Shown piece after piece: positions 23,101 to 31,022 of a stretch of 64,000 nucleotides of DNA. Source of the stretch: Symbiodinium natans. Lineage: Eukaryota > Sar > Dinophyceae > Suessiales > Symbiodiniaceae. How positions within the stretch are numbered: the stretch's first letter is position 1; the number at the start of each line of letters is the position of its first letter. Location: positions 1,893,429 through 1,957,428 of the forward strand of contig CAJNDS010002412.1 in NCBI GenBank assembly GCA_905221605.1, in the 5' to 3' direction. The notes under the pieces were generated by a model, which saw only the letters and a program-made list of their open reading frames with translations, ran no database searches and was not told where the DNA came from. Position numbers and translations under genes: made by a program.

Positions 23101-26100
23101 ACAATGTTGCAAGGCCCGGAGTCATTGCATGGCTGTTAGATCTTGGCCCCTCGCGAAATGAACTTTTCTTGGCTGCGATTGAGAGCCCTCGTCCTCCGAA
23201 AGTACGCCAATCCAGAGCGACAGGATCCCAGGATCCGTTGCCCGCAGAACACATGAGGCCCCAATCCGGGGATCCTTATTCCGAGGACCTTTTGAGAATG
23301 AGCATAGTGGACATCTTGGAGCAGGTAGACTTCAAGGAGGGAGCCGCATACTTTGATTCTCTGGGTGTTGAGATTGTTCACGATTTGGTGTACTTGGAGG
23401 TGGAACATTTCCATGGAATCCCGGAGCTTGCGAGGATCAGACTATTGGAGCTGAGGGGAGCTTTGATGGGAAGTGGTTCTTCGCAAGGGTCGCAAGCCAG
23501 AAAGGCCCAGGCCATGACAGGAGATGGAGACGTGGGGGTGTTGCTAGACTCTGGAGCCAATGAGATAGTCAGAACTGCGCCCGACCCTAAACCCCATAGA
23601 TCGAGACCATCTCCTCTACAACTTGCTGACGGGCAAAGCGTGCAGGCGTGGAGGACCAGGGAAGGTGAGATATACATCCAGACAGAGTCAGGAAGATCTA
23701 CCCTGTGCGGCCTGTGCAAGTTGGTAGACATCGGGGCGACCTTCACATGGTCGCCGAAGGGGGCTGCCTTGAAGCTACCTCCGGAAGTGGGAGATCATTG
23801 GGTCTCTTTGGGTGTTCGAAATGGGTTGCCCTATTTGCCATGGGAACATTACAGAATCCTAAGGCCCATGTTGACGAGGCAGTGGAAATCGAGATGCTCG
23901 CAGGCCACAGTGCAGGTGAACTCAGACTCCGAGCCAGTCATAGCGACTCAGGAGGAGAGTCAAATCATCGAATGGGATGAGATGGGAAGGGCAACTATGG
24001 CTCAGGAGGAGGCGGTGGCTCACAGAGCTGTGGACGCCAAAGATGGAGAAGAGTTTGCTAAGGCCCTAATGGGGAAGGAGAATCTCACGTATGTGGACAT
24101 TGCCGATGTGGTAGCGAGAGCAAGATTGCCGTGCGCCAGGACTAATAGAATGAACAAGATCCAGAACGCTGGCAAGCAGGTGAACCTATGGGTGTTTGGG
24201 GCATGGAGTGTTGGCGGTTTGCGAGGAGTAACATCGATCACCAAGGAGAGACCCTGGCTCACAAAGATCTTGACGAAATTCATTTCTTCTCAAACGTCGG
24301 TGCCATTCCTATCATTTGTCGTGTCGCAGGACGTGGTGTTTAAACCACACCAAGATCCGAACGACGCTGCCTTTGACAATGTGGTAATCGGATTTTCAGA
24401 ACACAAAGGAGGAGAAGTGTGGATCGAGGCAGACGATGAGTCCAAATTGAAGCCGGAAGAGATTGCTTGGAGAATGGTGAAAGCTGGTGGGGAGCCCCTG
24501 GCCGGAACACTTCAGCCTACAAGCGGAGGAAAAGTAGTCAGATTCAATGGCCGGAAGTATCACGGCACAGAGCCGTATGAAGGAAGTCGGAAAGTTCTTG
24601 TGGCTTATGTTCCTCGAGGCTGGAAAAATCTTGATGAGAAGGACCAAGCGGCCCTCAAGGATTTGGGCTTCAAAGCACCAGCAGACAATGCAACACCAGC
24701 AGACCACATGCCGCAAGCAGCAGCAAGCCATACGATGAGCAACGCCACTCCACCGAACAACGACCCGAATGAACCCTTAGTGCACCCTATTTCTACTACT
24801 TCTGGGGAAGTTCAGGGATCAGTCCAGGCGTCAGAACAGGAAAGCTTATGCTTGGATGGCGGGGGCCAGGACTATGATATGGGGATTGAGGTTGAGTTCG
24901 GGGAAGAAGAGAGTTTATGCCATGCTGCACCAGCGGCGCCCGAGGGAAGACTCGCTTCCGAGGCTTTTGATGAGGTGCCGGATCTAGAGCTCCCAGACTC
25001 ATCTTTTGTGACGCTCGAGAGGGAGACAGAGGACGATGAGGCTGCCAGGCGGAAGACTTTTCAGGAACTGGCGGCACAAGGGCTCCGTCATCCTCATAGA
25101 CGGGTCAAACCGGCAGACATAGCTTTGGGATCTTTAGCAATTGATATTGCCGGACCTTACAAGGAGAGCTTTGGCGGTTACAAGTATTTTGTAGTGGGCA
25201 TTTTTACTTTCCAAGTTGAGGGTATGGGCTTGGCTTTTGCAGTTCCCGCTACAAACCGGAAAGTGGAAACAATATTGGGGGCTACAGAGATCATCCTTGC
25301 TCAACTGTCGGCTATCACGGGGACAAAGGACAGCGTGGTGAGACTACACAGCGACAACGGTCTTGAGCTGGTCACGAGTCGTTTCAATGAGGCAATCAAC
25401 AAGAAAGGAATTTTTAGAACAACGACGGTGCCATATAACCCCTCATCAAATGGGAGAGCTGAGAGGCAAGTTCAGGCCCTGAAACGAGGAGCGCTTCAAT
25501 TCTTGATAGAAGGCGGATTGGAGCGAAAATTTTGGCCGTTTTGCGTCATGGAGGCTGCAGCTTGCCAGAGAGCTATTGCCTTGGGAATGAGGGTTCCAAA
25601 GTTGGTTCCTGGGGACACCGTGGCGATTAAACTGGATCATGTTGAGGCCTTTGAACCGCGCGCGGAGCGAGCAGTGTTTTTGTCCCGGAATGCTTCTATG
25701 TCGAAAGGGGCGTTTGTGCTGGTGACTCGCAATGGAAGTCACAGATTGATGAGGGTACGGGCGCCTGTGAAGTTGGAAGCCGATGATGAGAAGTGGAGGG
25801 TGGCTAGCCTGGATGGAAAGAAGTTCTGGGTGTCATCCAAGGGATCTGTTAAAGAAATGGATTCCGAGACCATCGATGAATTGCCTACCATGGAAGAGCG
25901 AGCTCACGGACCTGTGGATGGGGACTTGGTTTTTGGGGCACGCTTAGGCGAAGGAGCCGTGGTGGCAAAAGTGGCGCAATCTAATGAGCCGAAGTCATGC
26001 GACAAGTACCACGTGGAGACCTTTGAGGAGGAGGCTGATGCAGAAGAACAAGAAAGGATTTTAAATGTTTTGGCTAAGCAAAAGGCTGGAGCTGAAACAG

Positions 26101-27872
26101 TCAGCGCCAAGGTGTTCACAACAGGGTCGGAGGAGGCACAACATCGTTGGTTCTTAGCTGCTCAGAAGGAGGTGGCTTCGATGGAGGAGATGGAAGTATG
26201 GGATGAGCTCCCGGAAAATCCTTTGGAGCTGCGTGAGCACTTAGGATTGAAGCAGACAGACGAAATCCCCGCGATCCTGCCGATGTCGCTGGTGTGTACG
26301 GAGAAGCCGGTGCTGATGCAGCAGGACAAGCATGTGTTACAACAAGGCGCAGCCGTTGCAGCTGAACAGGCGTCTGCAGCGATTCTGGAGAGAGTCAGGC
26401 TGGTGGTGTGTGGCAACTATGAAGACACATCTGGCATAGATACATCTGCTTACGCGTCGTCGAATGTGGATGTGAACTGCTTGAGGGTGATGTATTCGGA
26501 GTTGGCCAATCATCAAGAATGGGAGGGAATGGGATTCGACGTGAGTCATGCGTTCCTATACTCGGATCTTAAATCCAAAAACACCATCTTAATGCGACCT
26601 CCGAAGATTCTTCAAACGCTGGGGCTGATCAAGCGGGGACGGCTTCTTCGTGCGAAAAAGGGCATTTACGGACTTAGGTCGAGTCCTGTGTCTTGGGAGT
26701 TGGAACGAGACGTCCTGAGTGAAGCCACGTTACCGCCGCTAGCAGAAGACGATTTGCCTGGTTTGAAGGTCCATGCAGTTTCGGACTATGCTGGAATGTG
26801 GGTGATTAGAAGAGAAGACAATCAGGAGATTGTGGCGATTGTCAGCATGTTTGTAGATGATGGGCTAGCATTCGGGCTAAGGGAAGCTCTTCTGCGTTTC
26901 GGAGAACTGGTGGCCAAGAAGTGGAAGGTGAAGTGGCAAGGCCTGCTATCCAGGACTCCTTTTGCGGGACACATAACAAGAGGAGCGGTGGAGTTGGAGT
27001 TCTCTAAGGAGATCATGTTTGTTGGGACGCAAATCCGCTTGAACCATCGGGGTGTGGAGATTTCTCAACATTTGTGGTTATTACAAGAGCTTCAGAAGCG
27101 TCAGCTGATCCACTTGAGGGGGCAAGAAAGTCTTCCTGTACTTCATGAAGGAGAGCTTAGAGATGAGCGAGAAGATCGTCAATACACCTCGCGGAAAACT
27201 GAGGCACAGAGGGAGTTGGGCAGTTTGCTTTGGCTGGCTACAAAGTCCCGAGGGGACATAGCAGCAGTGATAGGGGCCGCAGCCACTTGCTTGACTAGGG
27301 CACCCTCGGAGGCTCTCAGAATTGCTAAAGGGACTTGGCGGTATTTGCGAAACACTTGTTTCTTGGCGGTGCTTTTCAAGGCTACAACTTCCAGCATCTT
27401 GACAGGATATTCCGACGCCAGTTTTGCTCCGGGAGGGAGCAGATCGAGAACAGGAACCGTAGTCTCTTGGGGAGCCAGCCCAATTGCATGGTCCAGCAGG
27501 AGGCAAGCACTTACAGCATTCTCGACATGTGAGGCTGAAGTTGAGGGTATGGCCTCAACGGTTCAAGACCTGTTGCACGTTCATGCTTTGATTAAGGCTT
27601 TGACGGGGCGAGATTTGGGACTTGAGCTCAAAGCGGATAATACATCTGCTGTAACCCTAGTGACGAGGGAGCGATTTGTTGCTCATGGGTGGCGCACACG
27701 CCATTTCGCCCTTCGGGCGTCATGGTTGAGAGACATGACGGCTACAAGAGACATCTTGGTGGAGCACGCCCCTGGAGCAGGATTGGTGGCAGATCTCTTG
27801 ACGAAGTCTATTCCAAAGTGTCGTTTACAAATCTTGCGGCCGATGATGGGATTGATAGACACAAGCATATGA
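20040..27872 (+). CDS. Copia polyprotein with CCCH fingers and an oxygenase-like domain
   Basis: 2610 residues, uninterrupted. In order: a Gag-like coiled-coil region (about 90-330); five 18-residue repeats GLVRGEDGQHGQSA-like (392-481); a second Gag-like region; two CCCH zinc fingers (C784-H802 and C825-H843, C-x7-C-x5-C-x3-H) where a CCHC knuckle is usual; aspartic protease with D1170 in LLDSGA; an inserted domain about 1385-1530 with HQD (H1437, D1439), GGEVW (1457-1461) and H1508-x8-R1517; integrase core D1702, D1772, E1808 (DD35E); reverse transcriptase with D2167 and FVDD (D2273, D2274); and RNase H with D2459, EAEVE (2498-2502), D2533 and D2585. I see no HHCC zinc module before the integrase core. 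All catalytic residues are present, so it may be active. The start at 20040 lies in the LTR; the next Met in frame is in the primer site. Confidence 0.95.
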   Translation: MQSTYDPLDDVPIQFRRSPAPSHYSLVPTTPSTNPQAHNLQEVMSPRAPSTTPHQQAAAAALASAELQQSPVVTFRQMTQIQMPADALRSFATSISDDISFAADIQAAMIELSSRVQYRTEVLATALENVGQTVNGVQEGYGNMVRGMEKLHADLQRQQEVIQGLVDAKARGDMEVRATMEQMRNEVKQSLEMQVQDHASHQRELNGFLQREAAMSAKMEMLEAQVAKLRDLMKAQDVRLNCQAEALQQTIAGQTGASRSATGDMLVEELRARVDSLSNQTSHVAEAAETLLARVAMIEEDSWKEAVQEELGQLRQDMEVLVEGANDRAAHFPLTPDAYCQDASGQPQFDADEAENEWWGWQGNNREKMDNHYAWREDPGCQNPWGLTPPPGLVCEEVGHPGRQTPTFPGLVRGEDGQYGQNAPTDSGMVRGEDGQHGHSAPAGAGLVRGEDGQHGQSALSGSGLVRGEEGHVGPAAPTSPGLVRGGRETSEKSRQEDRMETDKEQWKVLTDIPNFDFSGKTPWELGMSYSTWKRQLCTVAGTASGKFQSFVEACVAEAEMRYQCKAQDREMPALGSYSRYPSGYAGRLVVQLLRVLPERITAPAMEMTSSANEIHPVQILEELSGQVQPGGCSEQTSLTKFIRSLEPAGSATEAVQVLRRWKLARSRIQSLGLPEAAPFELLKGLQTLIARLEKKHDSLRTRMSLCRLDTSIQLGKAQGVELMLENIEKELRLLSADEYSKSNTSGEHEISLANKGKGKGFKGKGKDGTKGVKGQEDKKKIPCPFLQKGSCSFGDRCYYKHPDASHQPPPTNPKTDAQRKKIPCRNHKKGTCKFGDKCRYLHEDAATAKAAAKASGTLMGVEKGAAAKAKASAAVPKASSVVLASVCKMARSDLLEDENSPSSSDSEMTHISEAASDESTASYARQSQDEFSEEEFLDTGPQRNPLWRLHMRPDEFLEWQRGHIMSAPRDFQMVTDGLDVAVGVMVNVAHLDQGLPAYNIPIDEEQEIVSVHDVLIMCEDNVARPGVIAWLLDLGPSRNELFLAAIESPRPPKVRQSRATGSQDPLPAEHMRPQSGDPYSEDLLRMSIVDILEQVDFKEGAAYFDSLGVEIVHDLVYLEVEHFHGIPELARIRLLELRGALMGSGSSQGSQARKAQAMTGDGDVGVLLDSGANEIVRTAPDPKPHRSRPSPLQLADGQSVQAWRTREGEIYIQTESGRSTLCGLCKLVDIGATFTWSPKGAALKLPPEVGDHWVSLGVRNGLPYLPWEHYRILRPMLTRQWKSRCSQATVQVNSDSEPVIATQEESQIIEWDEMGRATMAQEEAVAHRAVDAKDGEEFAKALMGKENLTYVDIADVVARARLPCARTNRMNKIQNAGKQVNLWVFGAWSVGGLRGVTSITKERPWLTKILTKFISSQTSVPFLSFVVSQDVVFKPHQDPNDAAFDNVVIGFSEHKGGEVWIEADDESKLKPEEIAWRMVKAGGEPLAGTLQPTSGGKVVRFNGRKYHGTEPYEGSRKVLVAYVPRGWKNLDEKDQAALKDLGFKAPADNATPADHMPQAAASHTMSNATPPNNDPNEPLVHPISTTSGEVQGSVQASEQESLCLDGGGQDYDMGIEVEFGEEESLCHAAPAAPEGRLASEAFDEVPDLELPDSSFVTLERETEDDEAARRKTFQELAAQGLRHPHRRVKPADIALGSLAIDIAGPYKESFGGYKYFVVGIFTFQVEGMGLAFAVPATNRKVETILGATEIILAQLSAITGTKDSVVRLHSDNGLELVTSRFNEAINKKGIFRTTTVPYNPSSNGRAERQVQALKRGALQFLIEGGLERKFWPFCVMEAAACQRAIALGMRVPKLVPGDTVAIKLDHVEAFEPRAERAVFLSRNASMSKGAFVLVTRNGSHRLMRVRAPVKLEADDEKWRVASLDGKKFWVSSKGSVKEMDSETIDELPTMEERAHGPVDGDLVFGARLGEGAVVAKVAQSNEPKSCDKYHVETFEEEADAEEQERILNVLAKQKAGAETVSAKVFTTGSEEAQHRWFLAAQKEVASMEEMEVWDELPENPLELREHLGLKQTDEIPAILPMSLVCTEKPVLMQQDKHVLQQGAAVAAEQASAAILERVRLVVCGNYEDTSGIDTSAYASSNVDVNCLRVMYSELANHQEWEGMGFDVSHAFLYSDLKSKNTILMRPPKILQTLGLIKRGRLLRAKKGIYGLRSSPVSWELERDVLSEATLPPLAEDDLPGLKVHAVSDYAGMWVIRREDNQEIVAIVSMFVDDGLAFGLREALLRFGELVAKKWKVKWQGLLSRTPFAGHITRGAVELEFSKEIMFVGTQIRLNHRGVEISQHLWLLQELQKRQLIHLRGQESLPVLHEGELRDEREDRQYTSRKTEAQRELGSLLWLATKSRGDIAAVIGAAATCLTRAPSEALRIAKGTWRYLRNTCFLAVLFKATTSSILTGYSDASFAPGGSRSRTGTVVSWGASPIAWSSRRQALTAFSTCEAEVEGMASTVQDLLHVHALIKALTGRDLGLELKADNTSAVTLVTRERFVAHGWRTRHFALRASWLRDMTATRDILVEHAPGAGLVADLLTKSIPKCRLQILRPMMGLIDTSI
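20165..20178 (+). promoter_or_regulatory. Primer-binding site, half-tRNA-iMet type
   Basis: GGTTATGAGCCCA starts directly after the 5' LTR. Its complement GGGCTCATAACC matches the anticodon stem-loop of eukaryotic initiator tRNA-Met, as in Drosophila copia, where a cleaved 5' half of the tRNA primes. The site lies inside the open reading frame (residues about 42-47). Confidence 0.75.
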
Positions 27873-28084
27873 TTATGAACCTGGCGGAGACTGGGACAGG
27901 GAAGGATGGCGAGGCAAACGCAGGCTGACCGTCGAGCATATTCGTGGGAAGCGTGGAATTGTCCTCAATTAAGGCTTTTGATAAGTCCTCTGCCGAAGGA
28001 ATAGTCCAGCAGGGGCAACGCGCATGTTTTTGATGTGCAATCCGAAGGGGAGCGGCAAAGCTCTCATGCTTTTCGATCTTTGCC

Positions 28085-28093
28085 GAGGAGGAG
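28085..28093 (+). promoter_or_regulatory. Polypurine tract of the copia element
   Basis: GAGGAGGAG directly precedes the TG of the 3' LTR, the expected place for the plus-strand primer. It supports the LTR start chosen. Confidence 0.7.
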
Positions 28094-28428
28094 TGTCTCG
28101 GATCCTGCACAAGGATGACACGCACACTCAAGAAGTGTACAAGATGACACGCACACTCGAGAAGTGTACAAGATGACACGCACACTCGAGAAGTGTACCG
28201 CCATTCGACATGGCTCAAGTGCGACAAAAGATCGCCGATGGTGTGGGTTTTTGAGGGAAGGATTGGGGTTGAGGTTCGTCCATGCTTGTAGTGCATGTAA
28301 GCTATGCAATCTACTTACGACCCTCTTGATGACGTACCTATTCAGTTTCGTAGATCTCCTGCTCCTAGTCATTATTCGTTGGTTCCCACTACCCCTTCTA
28401 CCAACCCTCAAGCTCATAACCTCCAAGA
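28094..28428 (+). repeat. 3' LTR of the copia element
   Basis: 335 bp, same as 19830-20164 on reading. The copied start of the polyprotein (28304 onward) runs through it and is lost in the flanking telomere-like sequence. Confidence 0.95.
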
Positions 28429-28433
28429 GGGTT
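28429..28433. repeat. Target-site duplication, right copy (GGGTT)
   Basis: Partner of 19825-19829. It is followed by degenerate GGGTTTATA repeats. Confidence 0.7.
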
Positions 28434-28652
28434 TATAGGGTTTATAGGAATTGTAGGTTTTTTTAGGGTTTATAGGGTTTATAGAGATTCTGGGGTTTAT
28501 AGGGTGTATAGGGTTTAGGTCCGCTTTCCACGCAGGCGGCTCTTCGCGCAGCGATCGCATGGCAAAGCTGCAGTGCCATGATTTCTGCCTGGTCAGCACT
28601 ATCCGCTGCACACGCGGTGAACCTTGAAGGCCCGACCACATATCTGCATCCG

Positions 28653-30997
28653 TCACTGGTCCTTCTTCTCTTCACCAGCTCTAGGCTTGGAGCTGCAGCA
28701 GCATCTGCAGCAGCAGCAGCAGCAGCACCAAGTCAGCAGCAGAAGGGTGATGATCACCAGCAGCAGGAACGACATGCTCAGCGCCTTCTCCACACTGTGA
28801 TCCCGCACAAACAATGGGTCCACCTGGCCCATCTTCTCCTCGGATGGCCCTTAACCCCTTAAAAAACATATTCCTCAATAGGACCCTCTTAAACCCAAAT
28901 GAGGGAAAAGTATAAAGTGTCTCGGGAGCCTACCGAGTCTCCTGAACGTACGGCAAGGGCTCCGGAAAGCGACCCTCAGCTGCTTCTTCGATGAGGTCCA
29001 GGGCGCGGCCGAGACCCCCAAAGCTTTGCAAGTCTGCTGCAGCCGCGCGCGTGGCCTCGGCAAAGGCTGAATTGTGGAGTACAGCCTCGGCTGCCTCGAC
29101 TAAATTCGCGAAGTCGGGTCGCACGAGCACCGCAGCCCCCACCTCCACGAGTCTCTGGGCATTCCCTCTCTGATCGGAAAAGGATGGGTACGCCAGAACA
29201 GGCACGCCTGCGGCCAGTGTGTCCGTCACCCCGCCCCACCCGCAATGTGACAGAAAGGCCTTGACTGATGGGTGGCCAAGCACCTCTGGCTGAGGCGTGA
29301 ACTCCTCAATCTGCAGCTGACGGCCAGCACTTGGAAGCAAGTGCTTCAAGGCCTCTTGCTGAGACGCCCGCAGGGACCATAGGATGCGAAAGCCTCCTGA
29401 CATCAGCCTGTTGAGCCCTGAGATCAGGTTGGACCCACTGGAGTTGCTCAGCTCATACTTGGTGCCCATGGACACGTAGATCACCGGGGCTGCTCCTGCA
29501 TCATCCAGCCAGCGCCCCAGCTCTGTTGGCAAGGCTCGCGGCTTTGGCCTGTCTATGGTTCCAACCACGTGGATCGAGCTGGGCAACTTAAGGGGAAGAG
29601 TGAGAGGTGGGCCACCCAGCATGATGTTGGTCCGCGCCCCAAGTAGGATCTGTGAGTAGTCCGACGCCGGCTCAAAGCCTCTGTCTTGGAGTACTGAGTT
29701 CATGACAGAGAATCCAAAGTTGATGTAAGACTGGAGCATCATGCACTCCACGCGATTCTGAACGCGCTTGAGCAGAGATCCTTAGTAGCCAATAAGGAAC
29801 CATATTATGATAAGGGCACCCGTTTTTGGGGGTGGTTACTGTATATGGAAACCCATAACCGCCTAAACCCTAAACCCTAACCCTAAACCCTACGCCCTAA
29901 ACCCTAAACCCTAAACCCTAAAACCCTAAGCAAAAGAGGGTAAAGAGTACCACTGGACTACCATGCATCCTTTAAGCTCGGGCACCGACCTTGGGTTCAA
30001 AAGGTTGGGGTACTTGCACACCTGCTCTGGGTCGGACAGAACCTAGGATGGCCCAAAAAACGCCCTCTGAAAGGTTTAGGGGTTTAGGGTTTAGGGTTTA
30101 GGGTTTAAACCCTTAAACCCAAATAAGGGAAAACGTATAAAGATGTCCCAAAAGGGCTTATACCTAGGAACATACTCCGGATACGGGGGGATGCTGATGA
30201 AGCCCACCCAGGGAAGAGTAGATCTCTTCAACGCGGCGTTGCAGCCCATGGAGATCGCGGAGGAGAAAGCGGCATCGAACCTGTTCCTTACCGTTGGTTA
30301 GTAGGGAAAATAGCCCTAAACCCTAAACCCTAAACCCTAAACCCTAAACACTAAACCCTAAACCCTAAACCCTAAACCCTAAACCTAAACCCTAAAGGTA
30401 CCCTTTTTGAATCCCTTCAAGGGTATATATAGGACCCTATAATTCCCTCATTCCCCGCTAACCAACAGTAAGGTTCTGCGCAAGGATGGCTTCAAAGTCC
30501 TCGAGCACCGAGAAGAAGGGCTTGTCAATCATGGCCCGGTAGTTCCAAATCATCTTGGCCCACGCGAGCATGCCCTCGTACCTTCGTAGCCCAGTAACCA
30601 TCTCATAATAAGGGCACCCCTTTTTGGGTTGGGTACTTTATAAGGGAAACCAAAACCCAAAACAAAAATGGGTAAAGGGTACCACTGGGCTACCAAGGAA
30701 CCATCCCAGGTTCTTCATGTCTGGAACCTTGATGTTTGCAAATGATGCATCTTCATCTCCAATGTATGCCAGGTGCGCCGCACCGATGCCGCTGGGAAAC
30801 CACTGGCGTGCCTCGGTCGTGTTGGGCAGGACCATGGTCACGTTGTGGCCTCGTTCCAGCAAGCCTTGCACTACTGGCACGACTGCCAGATGATGACTTC
30901 TCATCACACCACCCGTCACCAGAATCTGCTTCGCATGTGCCTGCACAGCAACCCCCAGTAGAAGCCGGATCAGCGCCCGGGGCATGGCTGCAATCAT
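28653..30997 (-). CDS. UDP-glycosyltransferase (GT1), signal peptide and C-terminal anchor, six exons
   Basis: Exons, high to low: 30694-30997, 30463-30581, 30172-30286, 29962-30042, 28933-29780, 28653-28838. Exon 1 has a signal-peptide-like MPRALIRLLLGVAVQAHA then QILVTGGVMRSHHLAVVP, the donor-fold start of GT1 enzymes. Exon 5 has the UDP-sugar site: VIYVSMGTK, EEFTPQPEVLGHP, then FLSHCGWGGVTDTLAAGVP and DQRGNAQRL. Exon 6, found only by splicing, gives a membrane helix (MSFLLLVIITLLLLTW) and a tail CCCCCCCRCCC ending KKDQ. This is the layout of ER UDP-glucuronosyltransferases: catalytic part in the lumen, short cytosolic tail. The acceptor substrate is unknown. Introns hold telomere-like repeats and introner-like elements. 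The start could be Met at 30985 (fits the signal peptide); alternatively exon 1 begins at 30940, spliced from the CS-domain gene. Confidence 0.85.
29781..29961 (-). mobile_element. Introner-like intron enlarged by telomere-like repeats
   Basis: This fourth glycosyltransferase intron begins GTAGTCCAGTGGTACTC and ends GTGCCCTTATCATAATATGG then TTGGCTACTAAG on the minus strand. Both ends match intron 1 (30586-30693); the middle carries a CCCTAAA tract at 29863-29933 that intron 1 lacks. Confidence 0.65.
30287..30475 (-). mobile_element. Intron 2 of the glycosyltransferase, inverted-repeat ends around a telomere tract
   Basis: CTTACCGTTGGTTAG at about 30287-30301 pairs with CTAACCAACAGTAAG at about 30458-30472 (14 of 15), and the match continues for 20 of 23 positions. 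A CCCTAAA tract lies at 30313-30392. The inverted ends reach into both exon edges. Confidence 0.55.
30586..30693 (-). mobile_element. Introner-like element forming intron 1 of the glycosyltransferase
   Basis: GTAGCCCAGT at 30586-30595 and its exact reverse complement ACTGGGCTAC at 30684-30693 bound a 108-bp segment that fits between exons 1 and 2. Copies with the same ends are at 7805-7912 and 29781-29961. Introners with terminal inverted repeats are known from several algae, including dinoflagellates. Confidence 0.75.
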
Positions 30998-31022
30998 GAT
31001 CCTCCCTCCCCGCTTCCCTTAC

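Larger units (their letters stand above)
19830..28428 (+). mobile_element. Complete Ty1/copia-type LTR retrotransposon
   Basis: The element runs TGTCTCGG to CCAAGA, with two 335-bp LTRs that show no difference on reading, a primer-binding site directly after the 5' LTR, one 2610-codon polyprotein in copia order (Gag-like, protease, integrase, reverse transcriptase, RNase H), a purine tract directly before the 3' LTR, and a GGGTT duplication at 19825-19829 and 28429-28433. The flanks are telomere-like (AGGGTTT), so the target was probably such a repeat. Identical LTRs and an unbroken frame suggest a recent insertion. It lies about 220 bp beyond the 3' end of the glycosyltransferase, in opposite orientation. 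The 3' LTR end is GA rather than the usual CA. Confidence 0.95.

Noticed and set aside
28201-28225. Spliced-leader relic (GGCTCAAG) in the LTR
   Set aside because: Only the last eight bases match the dinoflagellate leader cleanly; the rest needs gaps. The similar TTGGCTCAAG at about 17198 is also too short.
30753-31022. Continuation of the CS-gene frame over the glycosyltransferase first exon
   Set aside because: The frame stays open but its product there is a Gly/Ser/Arg-rich shadow of the glycosyltransferase exon; a strong donor at 31022 ends the exon.
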